DNA of 64,000 nt from assembly GCA_044336205.1 (NCBI GenBank), contig CP172318.1, positions 744,001 to 808,000 on the forward strand. Direction: 5' to 3'. Origin of the DNA: Ruoffia sp044336205. GTDB lineage: Bacteria > Bacillota > Bacilli > Lactobacillales > Aerococcaceae. The notes under the pieces were generated by a model, which was not told where the DNA came from, did no database searches, and was given only the letters and a program-made list of their open reading frames with translations. Positions 1 to 7,278 of the stretch are shown here, in pieces (the first letter of the stretch is position 1; each line of letters starts with the position of its first letter). The translations under genes were made by a program, and so were the position numbers.

Positions 1-687
1 CGTGGAGAGATTCCAAAAGATAACTACATGGTATCATTCACACCATATAGTGATACAGTATTAGCAGAGGTAGCTTTCAAGAAAGAAGACCTTGTGAATA
101 CTGTTGGAGAGGTCATCTCTAAAGCTGGTAAGACTCAATTAAGAATTGCTGAAACTGAGAAATATCCACATGTAACTTTCTTTATGAGTGGTGGACGTCA
201 TAATGAATTTGACGGTGAAGAGCGAATCTTAATTCCATCACCTAAAGTTGCGACTTATGACCTAAAACCAGAAATGTCTGCTTATGAAGTGAAAGAAGCG
301 TTAGTGGATAAGATTAATGAAGATACCATTGATGCAATCATCTTAAACTTTGCAAACCCTGATATGGTTGGTCATAGTGGTATGTTAGAACCAACAGTTA
401 AAGCGATTGAAGCAGTAGATGAGTGTTTAGGAGAAGTTGTTGATCTAATCCTATCTAAAGGTGGAGCAGCTATTATTACCGCTGACCATGGTAACTCAGA
501 TGAAGTGGTTGATTTAGATGGGAAACCAATGACAGCTCATACAACTAATCCAGTACCTGTTATTGTAACTAAGAAGGATGTTGAGTTACGAGATGGTGGA
601 CGATTAGCAGATTTAGCACCTACATTACTAGATTTACTAGGTGTTGAGAAGCCTGAAGATATGACAGGTGAAAGCTTAATTAAATAG
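1..687 (+). CDS. gpmI: 2,3-bisphosphoglycerate-independent phosphoglycerate mutase, C-terminal part
   Basis: This enzyme interconverts 3- and 2-phosphoglycerate in glycolysis in the cytoplasm. Only the last ~228 of the usual ~510 residues are present, because the reading frame is open from base 1 and the N-terminal half lies outside the window. The metal-site motifs of the alkaline-phosphatase-like fold are visible: NFANPDMVGHSG (Asp and His ligands), then ADHGNSD, and a later AHTTNPVP histidine. It lies ~100 bp upstream of eno, the usual Firmicutes glycolytic order. The family assignment is from these motifs and is secure. Confidence 0.96.
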   Translation, partial: RGEIPKDNYMVSFTPYSDTVLAEVAFKKEDLVNTVGEVISKAGKTQLRIAETEKYPHVTFFMSGGRHNEFDGEERILIPSPKVATYDLKPEMSAYEVKEALVDKINEDTIDAIILNFANPDMVGHSGMLEPTVKAIEAVDECLGEVVDLILSKGGAAIITADHGNSDEVVDLDGKPMTAHTTNPVPVIVTKKDVELRDGGRLADLAPTLLDLLGVEKPEDMTGESLIK

Positions 688-707
688 TCTAATTATGCCA
701 ATATCTT

Positions 708-736
708 TTGCTTTTTAGACGAATAATTTATACAAT
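708..736 (+). promoter_or_regulatory. Candidate sigma-A promoter of eno
   Basis: TTGCTT (708-713), a 17-base spacer and TACAAT (731-736) lie between gpmI and eno. The -10 box matches consensus at 5 of 6 positions; the -35 box is weak. A short hairpin (AGCTC/GGGCT, about 746-763) falls in the leader just before the eno ribosome site. eno may also be read from the upstream glycolytic operon. Confidence 0.45.
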
Positions 737-788
737 AGATATGTAAGCTCTAAACGAAGGGCTAGCAAACTAAAGGAGAGAAACAAAT

Positions 789-2090
789 ATGCCATTTATT
801 ACAGATGTATATGCAAGAGAAGTACTAGATTCACGTGGTAACCCAACTATTGAGGTTGAAGTTTACACAGAGAGTGGAGCTTTTGGGCGCGGTATTGTTC
901 CATCAGGAGCTTCAACAGGTGAACACGAAGCTGTTGAATTACGTGATGGGGATAAAGACCGTTACTTAGGTAAAGGTGTTACTAAAGCAGTTGATAATGT
1001 TAATAACGTTATTGCAGAAGCTATTCTAGGATATGATGTATTACAACAATTAGCAATCGATAAATTAATGATTGAATTAGATGGTACTCCAAACAAAGGT
1101 AAATTAGGAGCGAATGCTATCTTAGGTGTAGCTATCGCTGTAGCTCGTGCTGCTGCTGATTACTTAAACATTCCACTTTACCAATACTTAGGTGGATTTA
1201 ACAGTAAATTATTACCAACACCAATGATGAATATTATTAACGGTGGATCTCACTCAGATGCTCCAATCGCATTCCAAGAGTTCATGATCTTACCTACTGG
1301 TGCTGAAACATTCAAAGAATCATTACGTTGGGGAGCTGAAATCTTCCACGCACTTAAATCAATCTTAAGCGAACGTGGTTTAGAAACTTCAGTTGGTGAT
1401 GAGGGTGGATTCGCACCGCGTTTTGAAAATACTGAAGACGGTGTAGAAACAATCCTTGAAGCTATCAAAAAAGCTGGTTTAGAACCAGGTAAAGACGTAT
1501 ACTTAGGATTTGACTGTGCTTCATCTGAATTCTACGAAGATGGTGTATACAACTACGCTAAGTTCGAAGGTGAAGGCGGAGCTAAGCGCACTGCAGAAGA
1601 ACAAGTTGACTACTTAGAAGAATTAGTTAACAAATACCCAATCATCTCAATCGAAGATGGTATGGATGAAAACGACTGGGACGGATGGAAATTACTTACT
1701 GACCGTTTAGGAGACAAAGTTCAATTAGTAGGTGACGACTTATTCGTAACTAACACTGAAGTATTAAAACGTGGTATCGACGAAAAAGTTGGTAACTCAA
1801 TCTTAATTAAAGTTAACCAAATTGGTACTTTAACTGAAACATTTGAAGCTATCGAAATGGCTAAAGAAGCAGGATATACTGCTGTAATTTCTCACCGTTC
1901 TGGAGAGACTGAAGATACAACTATCTCTGATATTGCTGTTGCAACAAATGCTGGTCAAATTAAGACAGGTTCATTATCAAGAACTGACCGTATTGCTAAA
2001 TATAACCAATTACTACGTATCGAAGATATGTTGGATGATGTTGCTAAATTCGATGGATTAGATGTTTTCTACAACTTAGAAAATAAATAA
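789..2090 (+). CDS. eno: Enolase (phosphopyruvate hydratase)
   Basis: Enolase converts 2-phosphoglycerate to phosphoenolpyruvate in the cytoplasm; in many Gram-positives it is also shown on the cell surface. The 433 residues match the family length. Visible sites are the mobile loop SGASTGEHE (about 39-47), the catalytic pair E205 (GDEGG) and K341 (IKVNQ), metal ligands D242, E289 and D316, and SHRSGETED from residue 368. An AAAGGAG ribosome site lies about 9 bases before the ATG. Codon use is strongly optimised, as expected for a highly expressed gene. The folded RNA element follows directly. Confidence 0.98.
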   Translation: MPFITDVYAREVLDSRGNPTIEVEVYTESGAFGRGIVPSGASTGEHEAVELRDGDKDRYLGKGVTKAVDNVNNVIAEAILGYDVLQQLAIDKLMIELDGTPNKGKLGANAILGVAIAVARAAADYLNIPLYQYLGGFNSKLLPTPMMNIINGGSHSDAPIAFQEFMILPTGAETFKESLRWGAEIFHALKSILSERGLETSVGDEGGFAPRFENTEDGVETILEAIKKAGLEPGKDVYLGFDCASSEFYEDGVYNYAKFEGEGGAKRTAEEQVDYLEELVNKYPIISIEDGMDENDWDGWKLLTDRLGDKVQLVGDDLFVTNTEVLKRGIDEKVGNSILIKVNQIGTLTETFEAIEMAKEAGYTAVISHRSGETEDTTISDIAVATNAGQIKTGSLSRTDRIAKYNQLLRIEDMLDDVAKFDGLDVFYNLENK

Positions 2091-2102
2091 TTTAGTCACT
2101 AC

Positions 2103-2267
2103 AAAACACTTAACCTTTTATCATAGTAGAACTGTCTTTAACCTCGCTTTAGAGAGGTAAAAGACTTGACTGACCACTTATTTCCTTAGCGCTTTAGGGT
2201 TAAGGAAATGATGTGTGTCCTTTGGTTCTAATCACTTTGATAAAAGTTAGGTGTTTTTGTTTTTCGT
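2103..2267 (+). ncRNA. Structured RNA element or small RNA downstream of eno (family not recognised)
   Basis: A nested secondary structure can be drawn by eye. An outer stem pairs 2103-2123 with 2238-2257 (about 20 pairs, one bulged C, one G-U). A second stem pairs TAGAAC (2127-2132) with GTTCTA (2225-2230). Inside are two hairpins: 2134-2145/2154-2165 (12 pairs, one mismatch, loop GCTTTAGA) and 2180-2188/2201-2209 (9 perfect pairs, loop holding GCTTTAG). A T-rich run follows the outer stem, so it also works as the eno terminator. I see no tmRNA, SRP, 6S or RNase P signatures. It may be a processed 3' UTR or an independent small RNA; no clear own promoter is seen. Confidence 0.6.
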
Positions 2268-2519
2268 TAGTATCTTCTTAAAATAATTAACAGGATTTAG
2301 CGAGGAGTTAGCAGTAAGTAGCAAAATTTACTACAAGATTATTCCTAGATATTTTGTACTTGTTATAACGGATGTATATAGAAAATTTTTAGTTTTCATA
2401 AATTAATTATGGAAAACGCTTAAAATTTTATTTTTTACTTCATAAAATCATCACAATTGTGGAACATAATACAGTTGTAGGAGAAGTAAAAGGTATATCT
2501 AATTAAGGAGGATATCAAG
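2268..2519 (+). promoter_or_regulatory. Leader region of the surface-protein gene with a cre-like site
   Basis: This AT-rich stretch carries the upstream signals of the surface-protein gene. The minus-strand reading of 2411-2424 (TTTAAGCGTTTTCC) differs from the catabolite-response consensus TGWAANCGNTNWCA at two positions. CACAATTGTG (about 2452-2461) is a perfect 10-base palindrome. A weak promoter (TTGTAC at 2354, TATATA at 2375, 15-base spacer) is possible. A strong AAGGAGG ribosome site precedes the ATG at 2520. Control by CcpA is inference only. Confidence 0.3.
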
Positions 2520-4321
2520 ATGAAAATTAATAAAAATTTTAATAAAAAACTTCTCGCAACTGTTTCGATATTAACTTTAACTCAAGTAGCTCCTATCATT
2601 TCAAGTGCATGTCCTTTGTCTATAATCGGTGTTCAAGCATCATCAGAGACGAAAGTTGATGATATTGAAATGATTAGACAAACGATGTTAGAGTCAACAC
2701 CAATTATTGAAAGTCAATTTACTCAAATACCAGAAGAAGCTTGGCTTGAATATTCTCAACAAGCGAATGAACAAGGTTTAGATCCTTCAGCGGTATATAA
2801 TTGGGCACTTAGAGATTATCCTAAGACTTTTGAACCAGCTATAGCTCATTACCGTAAAGGTTTAGTGGAAAATTATAACATCGATGAAGAAAGTTTATCG
2901 ATCGTTTCTGACCAGGAATTACTTTGGTTAGAATACAATGTATGGATGAGTGCAGGAGGTCAAGAAGATTTTACTACTTTAGCTGAAAGATTAGTCACAG
3001 AATATGGGGTTGAATATGCTGAAGAAGATAATGAGAGATTAGCCAACCTTAAACAAACGATGTTAGATGCTAGTCCAATCACCTCTGAGCAATTTGATGC
3101 GATAGAAGCAACTGCTTGGTTCGGCTATGCTGATCGAGTGGAAGAAGGTGGCGACCCAAGTACAGTCTATAATTGGGCAGTAGAAGATTATCCAGACGTA
3201 TTCAAAGAGACTATTACCTATATTAGAACGAAATTAGTGAATGAATTTGATATTAATGAAGCATCACTTGATGAAGTAAATGATATCGAGTTGCTATGGG
3301 AAGAATTCTTTGCTTGGACACAAGCCGGTCAACAAGAAGACTTTGAAGCTTTGTCTGAACAACTTATTGAGAAATATGGGGTTTCTAAAGATGAAGATTC
3401 AGATGATGAGAACATCGAACAAATTAAAGCTGTGATGATTGAATCAACTCCAATCACTGCAGAACAGTTCGATGTTATACCTACAGATGTTTGGATTGAC
3501 TATAGTAAAAAAGCCAATGAAGCAGGTGTAGATCCGAGCTCAGTTTATAATTGGGCAGTAGAAGATTACCCTGAAGTATTCAAAGATACAGCAGATTATA
3601 TCCGTAATGCTATGATTAACGACTATAATCTTGATGAAACTTCATTAAGTAAAATATCAGATAGATCATTATTATGGATAGAGTTTACTACTTGGAAAAA
3701 TGCCGGAAATAAAGAAGATTTACAAACGGTAGCTCAAATTCTAATTGATGAGTATCATATTAAAGAAGTAGATGATGATTCATCAGCACATGATGAAAAA
3801 TTGGAACGTATTCGTAGAGTGATGCTTGAAGGTACACCCATTACAGAAGAACAATTTGAGGCCATACCTGCCACTAGTTGGATTGCATATAGCGATAAGA
3901 TTAATGAAGAAGGTGGCCACCCAGCAACGGCTTATAATTGGGCATTACGTGATTATCCAGAGGTCTTTCAAGAGACTGTAGACTACCTTCGCAATGAATT
4001 AGTATCTAATTATCAGTTAGACCACGAGTCTTTGAACCAAAAGGTTTCAAATCAACAATTACTATGGGAAGAATATTTAATTTGGTTAGATAAAGGTAAA
4101 AAAATTTACAGGCATTAAGTGAGAAATTAGTACAAGATTATGGAGTTAAGAAAGTTTCAACATCAACTCCAGAAGATGGTAATGAATCAAAAAGACCCAT
4201 GTTACCGAATACAGGTGAAGAACGAACAGACTTAGTTGTTTATGCGACTATAACCGTTATGGCACTAGCTGGTATTGGTTTAGTAGCTAAAGGAGCCAAG
4301 GATAAAAAATCTAGAAATTAG
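2520..4321 (+). CDS. LPxTG cell-wall-anchored surface protein with four ~125-residue repeats; apparent -1 frameshift at an A7 tract
   Basis: The product has a signal peptide (KKLLATVSILTL..., probable cleavage after VQA near residue 40). Four tandem repeats follow, each with the core YNWA(L/V)xDYP at about residues 93, 217, 343 and 472, plus a QLLW-like helix and an acidic linker. The zero frame stops at 4118 just after AAAAAAA (4098-4104). One extra A continues the fourth repeat (LQALSEKLVQDYGV) into LPNTG (4202-4216), a hydrophobic segment and a charged tail, ending at 4321 (600 residues). The anchor implies sortase attachment to peptidoglycan. I do not recognise the repeat family. Without the extra base the protein would be secreted, not anchored. 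Confidence 0.75.
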
Positions 4322-4374
4322 TAGAAATTAGTTTATCGCAGTCTATTAAATTGTTGAAATTTATATTATTAACA

Positions 4375-4423
4375 CCGAATTTCTGAATTTGAGCTGTGAA
4401 TCAATGGATGAAGTTCGGTTTTT
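4375..4423 (+). terminator. Intrinsic terminator after the surface-protein gene
   Basis: CCGAATTTC (4375-4383) pairs with GAAGTTCGG (4410-4418) with one G-U pair, followed by TTTTTC. The loop is long, about 26 bases. Confidence 0.65.
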
Positions 4424-4448
4424 CTATATTTTTTTAGAATGCATTCTT

Positions 4449-4478
4449 TTGGAAGTTATGAATAATCTTGTATATAAT
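4449..4478 (+). promoter_or_regulatory. Promoter of the PHP-domain gene
   Basis: TTGGAA (4449-4454), an 18-base spacer and a perfect TATAAT (4473-4478) lie about 57 bases before the start codon at 4535. Confidence 0.6.
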
Positions 4479-4534
4479 GAAAGATGTATTGATGATTATG
4501 TCTAGAAACTTTTGGTTTAATAAGAGGAGCTAAC

Positions 4535-5332
4535 ATGAGATATTACGACCAACTTTTGCATACTTATTTTTCACCAGATTCGAGTGAACAATTTGAGAAT
4601 TATTTGAATCAATCTGATTTACCTTTTGTCTCAACGGAACATTTAGACTACTTCAGTTCAAATCAATCAAATGATGATGTTATTCCAGATTATGAAGGTT
4701 ACTCTCAAAAAATTGATCAACTCAAATCAAATTATGATCGTCCTATATTAAAGGGAATTGAGATAGGCTTTACATATCCAGATAGACATCGGATTGAATC
4801 ATTCATTCAGAAGAAAGATTATGATATAAAACTGTTGAGTATTCATCACAATGGACGACATGGATTTATGACACTGAATCATAATACTAAAGACTTACAG
4901 ATTCACTTAAAGGAGTACTTTAACCTTATGCTTGAAGGTGTGAAACATGCTAGCTATGCGAATGTACTAGCTCACTTTGACTTTGGATTACGAGGCTATG
5001 ATAATGTTTTGATTGAAGATTTGTATCCTAGCGAAAAGACTTTAACTGAAATTTTTAAGACAATGATTGCTCAAGAGCAGGCACTAGAATTAAATACGCG
5101 AAGTATGTACCGATACGATAATGATCATCTTTATGATTACGCTATTGATTTATATCAAAGTCTGGGCGGAAAGATGTTTACTGTAAGTTCTGATGCTCAT
5201 GTTGCCAGTGATTATCAGCTTCACTTTAACGATGCCTTTAATAAGTTAAGATCACATAATGTTAATCAGCTAGTAGTCTTTCAAAAAAATCAACCTATCT
5301 TCGTTGATATTCCTGAAAGTATCCAACAATGA
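4535..5332 (+). CDS. PHP-domain phosphoesterase, histidinol-phosphatase (HisK)-like
   Basis: The 265-residue protein has the PHP metal-dependent phosphatase fold, probably hydrolysing a phosphomonoester in the cytoplasm. Metal-site motifs in order are D5xxxH9 (YYDQLLHT), E35-H36 (TEH), E76 (GIEIG), H104 (SIHH), H147 (AHFD) and D220xH222 (SSDAH). The usual first motif is DxHxH; here its first histidine is leucine (L7). No other his genes are nearby, so a role in histidine synthesis is not supported by context. GAGGAG precedes the ATG. It is a single-gene unit with its own promoter and terminator. Substrate unknown. Confidence 0.75.
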   Translation: MRYYDQLLHTYFSPDSSEQFENYLNQSDLPFVSTEHLDYFSSNQSNDDVIPDYEGYSQKIDQLKSNYDRPILKGIEIGFTYPDRHRIESFIQKKDYDIKLLSIHHNGRHGFMTLNHNTKDLQIHLKEYFNLMLEGVKHASYANVLAHFDFGLRGYDNVLIEDLYPSEKTLTEIFKTMIAQEQALELNTRSMYRYDNDHLYDYAIDLYQSLGGKMFTVSSDAHVASDYQLHFNDAFNKLRSHNVNQLVVFQKNQPIFVDIPESIQQ

Positions 5333-5335
5333 AAT

Positions 5336-5375
5336 AAGAGACATGCCTCTTAATTTAATAAGTGGCGTGTCTCTT
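5336..5375 (+). terminator. Hairpin terminator between convergent genes
   Basis: AAGAGACATGCC (5336-5347) pairs with GGCGTGTCTCTT (5364-5375), 12 pairs with one G-U. The T-run is short in either direction. It sits between the PHP gene and the minus-strand ArsR gene, so it could serve both. Confidence 0.6.
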
Positions 5376-5580
5376 TGTGTTAATAGTGTTTGATTGATTG
5401 AATTCAACTTCAATCTATGGATTTTGAAGTGCTGCAAACATAACTCAATTTGTTTGTGAGTTGCTTTACCTTCGTTGGGGGTAGGTAGTTGGTGAATATC
5501 AAAAAAACACATATCAATCGTTTCGCTATTGGGTTGAAATTCTCTAGATGTCATAGTGTATTCGAACCATTGTGAATACT

Positions 5581-5895
5581 TTATTCATCATCTTCTTTAT
5601 TTTCATCTTCAGATTCTTGAACGTGAATCATAATTTGTTGTAAAATCGTAAAGACATGATCATCATCTAATTCATAGATCATTGATTTACCTTGTCTTTT
5701 TGCTTTTACTAGCCGAGAATCACGAAGGATTTTTAATTGATGAGAAACAGCAGATTGCTCTAAGTTTAAATTTTCAACAATTTCTGAGACAGAGCGTTTG
5801 CGTTCTTTCAGTAAGAATAATATTGATAAACGGTTGTAATCACTAAGTATTTGAATGTATTGGCTTACTGCTTGGATATCTGATTCATTGTACAT
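5581..5895 (-). CDS. ArsR/SmtB-family metal-responsive repressor, CzrA-like
   Basis: A 104-residue winged-helix DNA-binding protein. The recognition region reads LEQSAVSHQLKILRDSRLVKAKRQGKS. Near the C terminus the alpha-5 zinc-site pattern of CzrA-type sensors is visible as D78xH80 and H91 with E94, where CzrA itself has a final histidine. Zinc or cobalt sensing is therefore likely, by family knowledge. I chose the start at 5895 because GGAG lies just upstream on the minus strand; a longer form from 5982 has no such site and adds an unrelated leader. No metal transporter gene is adjacent, so its target is elsewhere or lost. Confidence 0.85.
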   Translation of the reverse strand: MYNESDIQAVSQYIQILSDYNRLSILFLLKERKRSVSEIVENLNLEQSAVSHQLKILRDSRLVKAKRQGKSMIYELDDDHVFTILQQIMIHVQESEDENKEDDE

Positions 5896-5994
5896 ATTTA
5901 TACTCCATTCATAGCTGATATAGTTAATGTACCATGTAATAAAATAAAATGTCAAAGAATGAAATTTATTTAGCCACGACAATTTAATATTCTA

Positions 5995-6024
5995 TTGAAA
6001 TACTATCCTTTATTAAAGTATAAT
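5995..6024 (+). promoter_or_regulatory. Promoter of secG
   Basis: TTGAAA (5995-6000), an 18-base spacer and TATAAT (6019-6024) precede the secG start at 6107 by about 80 bases. The arsR gene is divergent, so its operator could overlap this region, but I see no clear CzrA-type palindrome. Confidence 0.65.
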
Positions 6025-6106
6025 GGTATAGGCTAGACATTTATTGATAATAACTTGAATAAATGATAAGATAAAAAACAGATATTTAATAGAGGAGGTA
6101 AGACCT

Positions 6107-6337
6107 TTGTATCAAGTTTTACTTACAGCATTGATTATTGTAGCAATTTTAATGATTATTTTCGTTATCATGCAACCATCAAAGGGGAATGCAGCCAGTA
6201 TGCTTAGTGGAAGTGATGACGGACAACCAAAAACAAAAGCAAGAGGGTTTGAAGTTTTTTTAATTCGTGGAACAACAGTATTGGGAATCTTGTTTTTTGT
6301 TTTAACACTGACATTAGCTTACATGTCTTCAAAATAG
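6107..6337 (+). CDS. secG: Preprotein translocase subunit SecG
   Basis: A 76-residue membrane protein of the SecYEG export channel. Two hydrophobic helices (about residues 3-22 and 52-72) flank a glycine-, serine- and lysine-containing loop with QPSKGNAASML and SGSDDG, typical of SecG. Translation starts at TTG, preceded by GAGGAGGT. It heads the conserved secG-est-rnr-smpB group; a terminator-like hairpin after secG suggests that part of transcription stops there. Confidence 0.93.
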   Translation: MYQVLLTALIIVAILMIIFVIMQPSKGNAASMLSGSDDGQPKTKARGFEVFLIRGTTVLGILFFVLTLTLAYMSSK

Positions 6338-6356
6338 AGACACACTATAATTAATC

Positions 6357-6417
6357 AGAACAATGTTCAGAGTAAGTAACTCTAAGAGTTAAGCTTATTG
6401 AACTTGTTCTTTTTTTA
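6357..6417 (+). terminator. Strong hairpin terminator after secG
   Basis: AGAACAA-GTTCA...TAAG (from 6357) pairs with CTTATTGAACTTGTTCT (ending 6410). An inner AACTCT/AGAGTT hairpin forms the tip, and seven T residues follow. Because est, rnr and smpB lie downstream without another clear promoter, it may be an attenuator. Confidence 0.75.
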
Positions 6418-6498
6418 TAGTCAAATTGGTTTAATTATGGCACGTAATCATGTACACTTTGTTTTAGATAATATCATTTTTTAGGAGGATTTATTAGA

Positions 6499-7245
6499 TT
6501 GTTGAATGAATTAGATGGTGCAAAATATTATGAAGGACAGGATAAATCAATTGGTATTATTTTGTTCCATGCTTACACAGGTTCACCTAACGATGTAAAT
6601 TTATTAGCGCGAAAATTAAATCGCTTAGGTTATGGTGTATTATGCCCAGTCTTTAAAGGCCATGGTACGGCGAATGTTAATGAAATTTTGGATGAATCCA
6701 TTGAAACTTGGAAAAAAATAGCAGTCAATGCTGTTCTTTCAATGAAAGAAGAGTACGATGACGTGATGATCTTTGGTTTATCTTTAGGAGGAATATTTGC
6801 TACTTGGTTATCTACCCAAGTGGAATTGAATATTCGTGCTGGAGGGGTCTTTAATTCGCCAGTGTATACGGAAGATCCGATTGATGTTGAAGTTCATTTC
6901 ATTCGTTATGTTAAGGCAATCTATAAGCGATTCCTTTCTGAAGAGGCTTATGAGGAAGATATCGATAGTATTTTAAGTAAGCACCATAGCCAAATGAAGG
7001 AGTTAGAAGCTTTTAAGAAAACCTTTGTTAATGACTTAGATCAGATCACTCAGCCATTCTTTATTGCTCAATCAGGCAAAGAAGAGATGATCGAAAGTCA
7101 GGATGCATTGAAACTTCGTGAAGCTTTAGTGAATTCAAAAGTGGATTTTCATTGGTTCCCGAACAATACTCACGTCATTACTGTGAATAGAGACCGTGAA
7201 GATTTTGAACAGGCTTTAATTCACTTCATTCATTCAAATAAGTAA
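6499..7245 (+). CDS. est: Carboxylesterase, Est30/YvaK-like alpha/beta hydrolase
   Basis: A 248-residue cytoplasmic serine hydrolase expected to cleave short-chain esters. Visible sites are the oxyanion segment HAYTGS (about 24-29), the nucleophile motif GLSLGG with S95, and a late histidine in NNTHVI. The acid residue normally found in a QG.QDE-type motif is here within QSGKEEM, so Glu may serve. Start is TTG, with AGGAGG eight to twelve bases upstream. Its place between secG and rnr is conserved in Bacillus and relatives. Confidence 0.88.
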   Translation: MLNELDGAKYYEGQDKSIGIILFHAYTGSPNDVNLLARKLNRLGYGVLCPVFKGHGTANVNEILDESIETWKKIAVNAVLSMKEEYDDVMIFGLSLGGIFATWLSTQVELNIRAGGVFNSPVYTEDPIDVEVHFIRYVKAIYKRFLSEEAYEEDIDSILSKHHSQMKELEAFKKTFVNDLDQITQPFFIAQSGKEEMIESQDALKLREALVNSKVDFHWFPNNTHVITVNRDREDFEQALIHFIHSNK

Positions 7246-7278
7246 TAAGTAGAGTCGAAAATTATAAAGGAGGGCAAT

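Noticed and set aside
4095..4110. Programmed -1 ribosomal frameshifting in the surface-protein gene
   Set aside because: The zero-frame phase is T-AAA-AAA-A, which lacks a standard X-XXY-YYZ heptamer in phase, and no pseudoknot is evident; a missing base or phase-variable tract is simpler.
5270..5554. Minus-strand open frame of 94 codons between the PHP gene and arsR
   Set aside because: It has no ribosome site, runs through the terminator hairpin and into the end of the PHP gene. Its N-terminal half (CFFDIHQLPTPNEGK) looks somewhat protein-like, so it could be a decayed gene, but I cannot support it.
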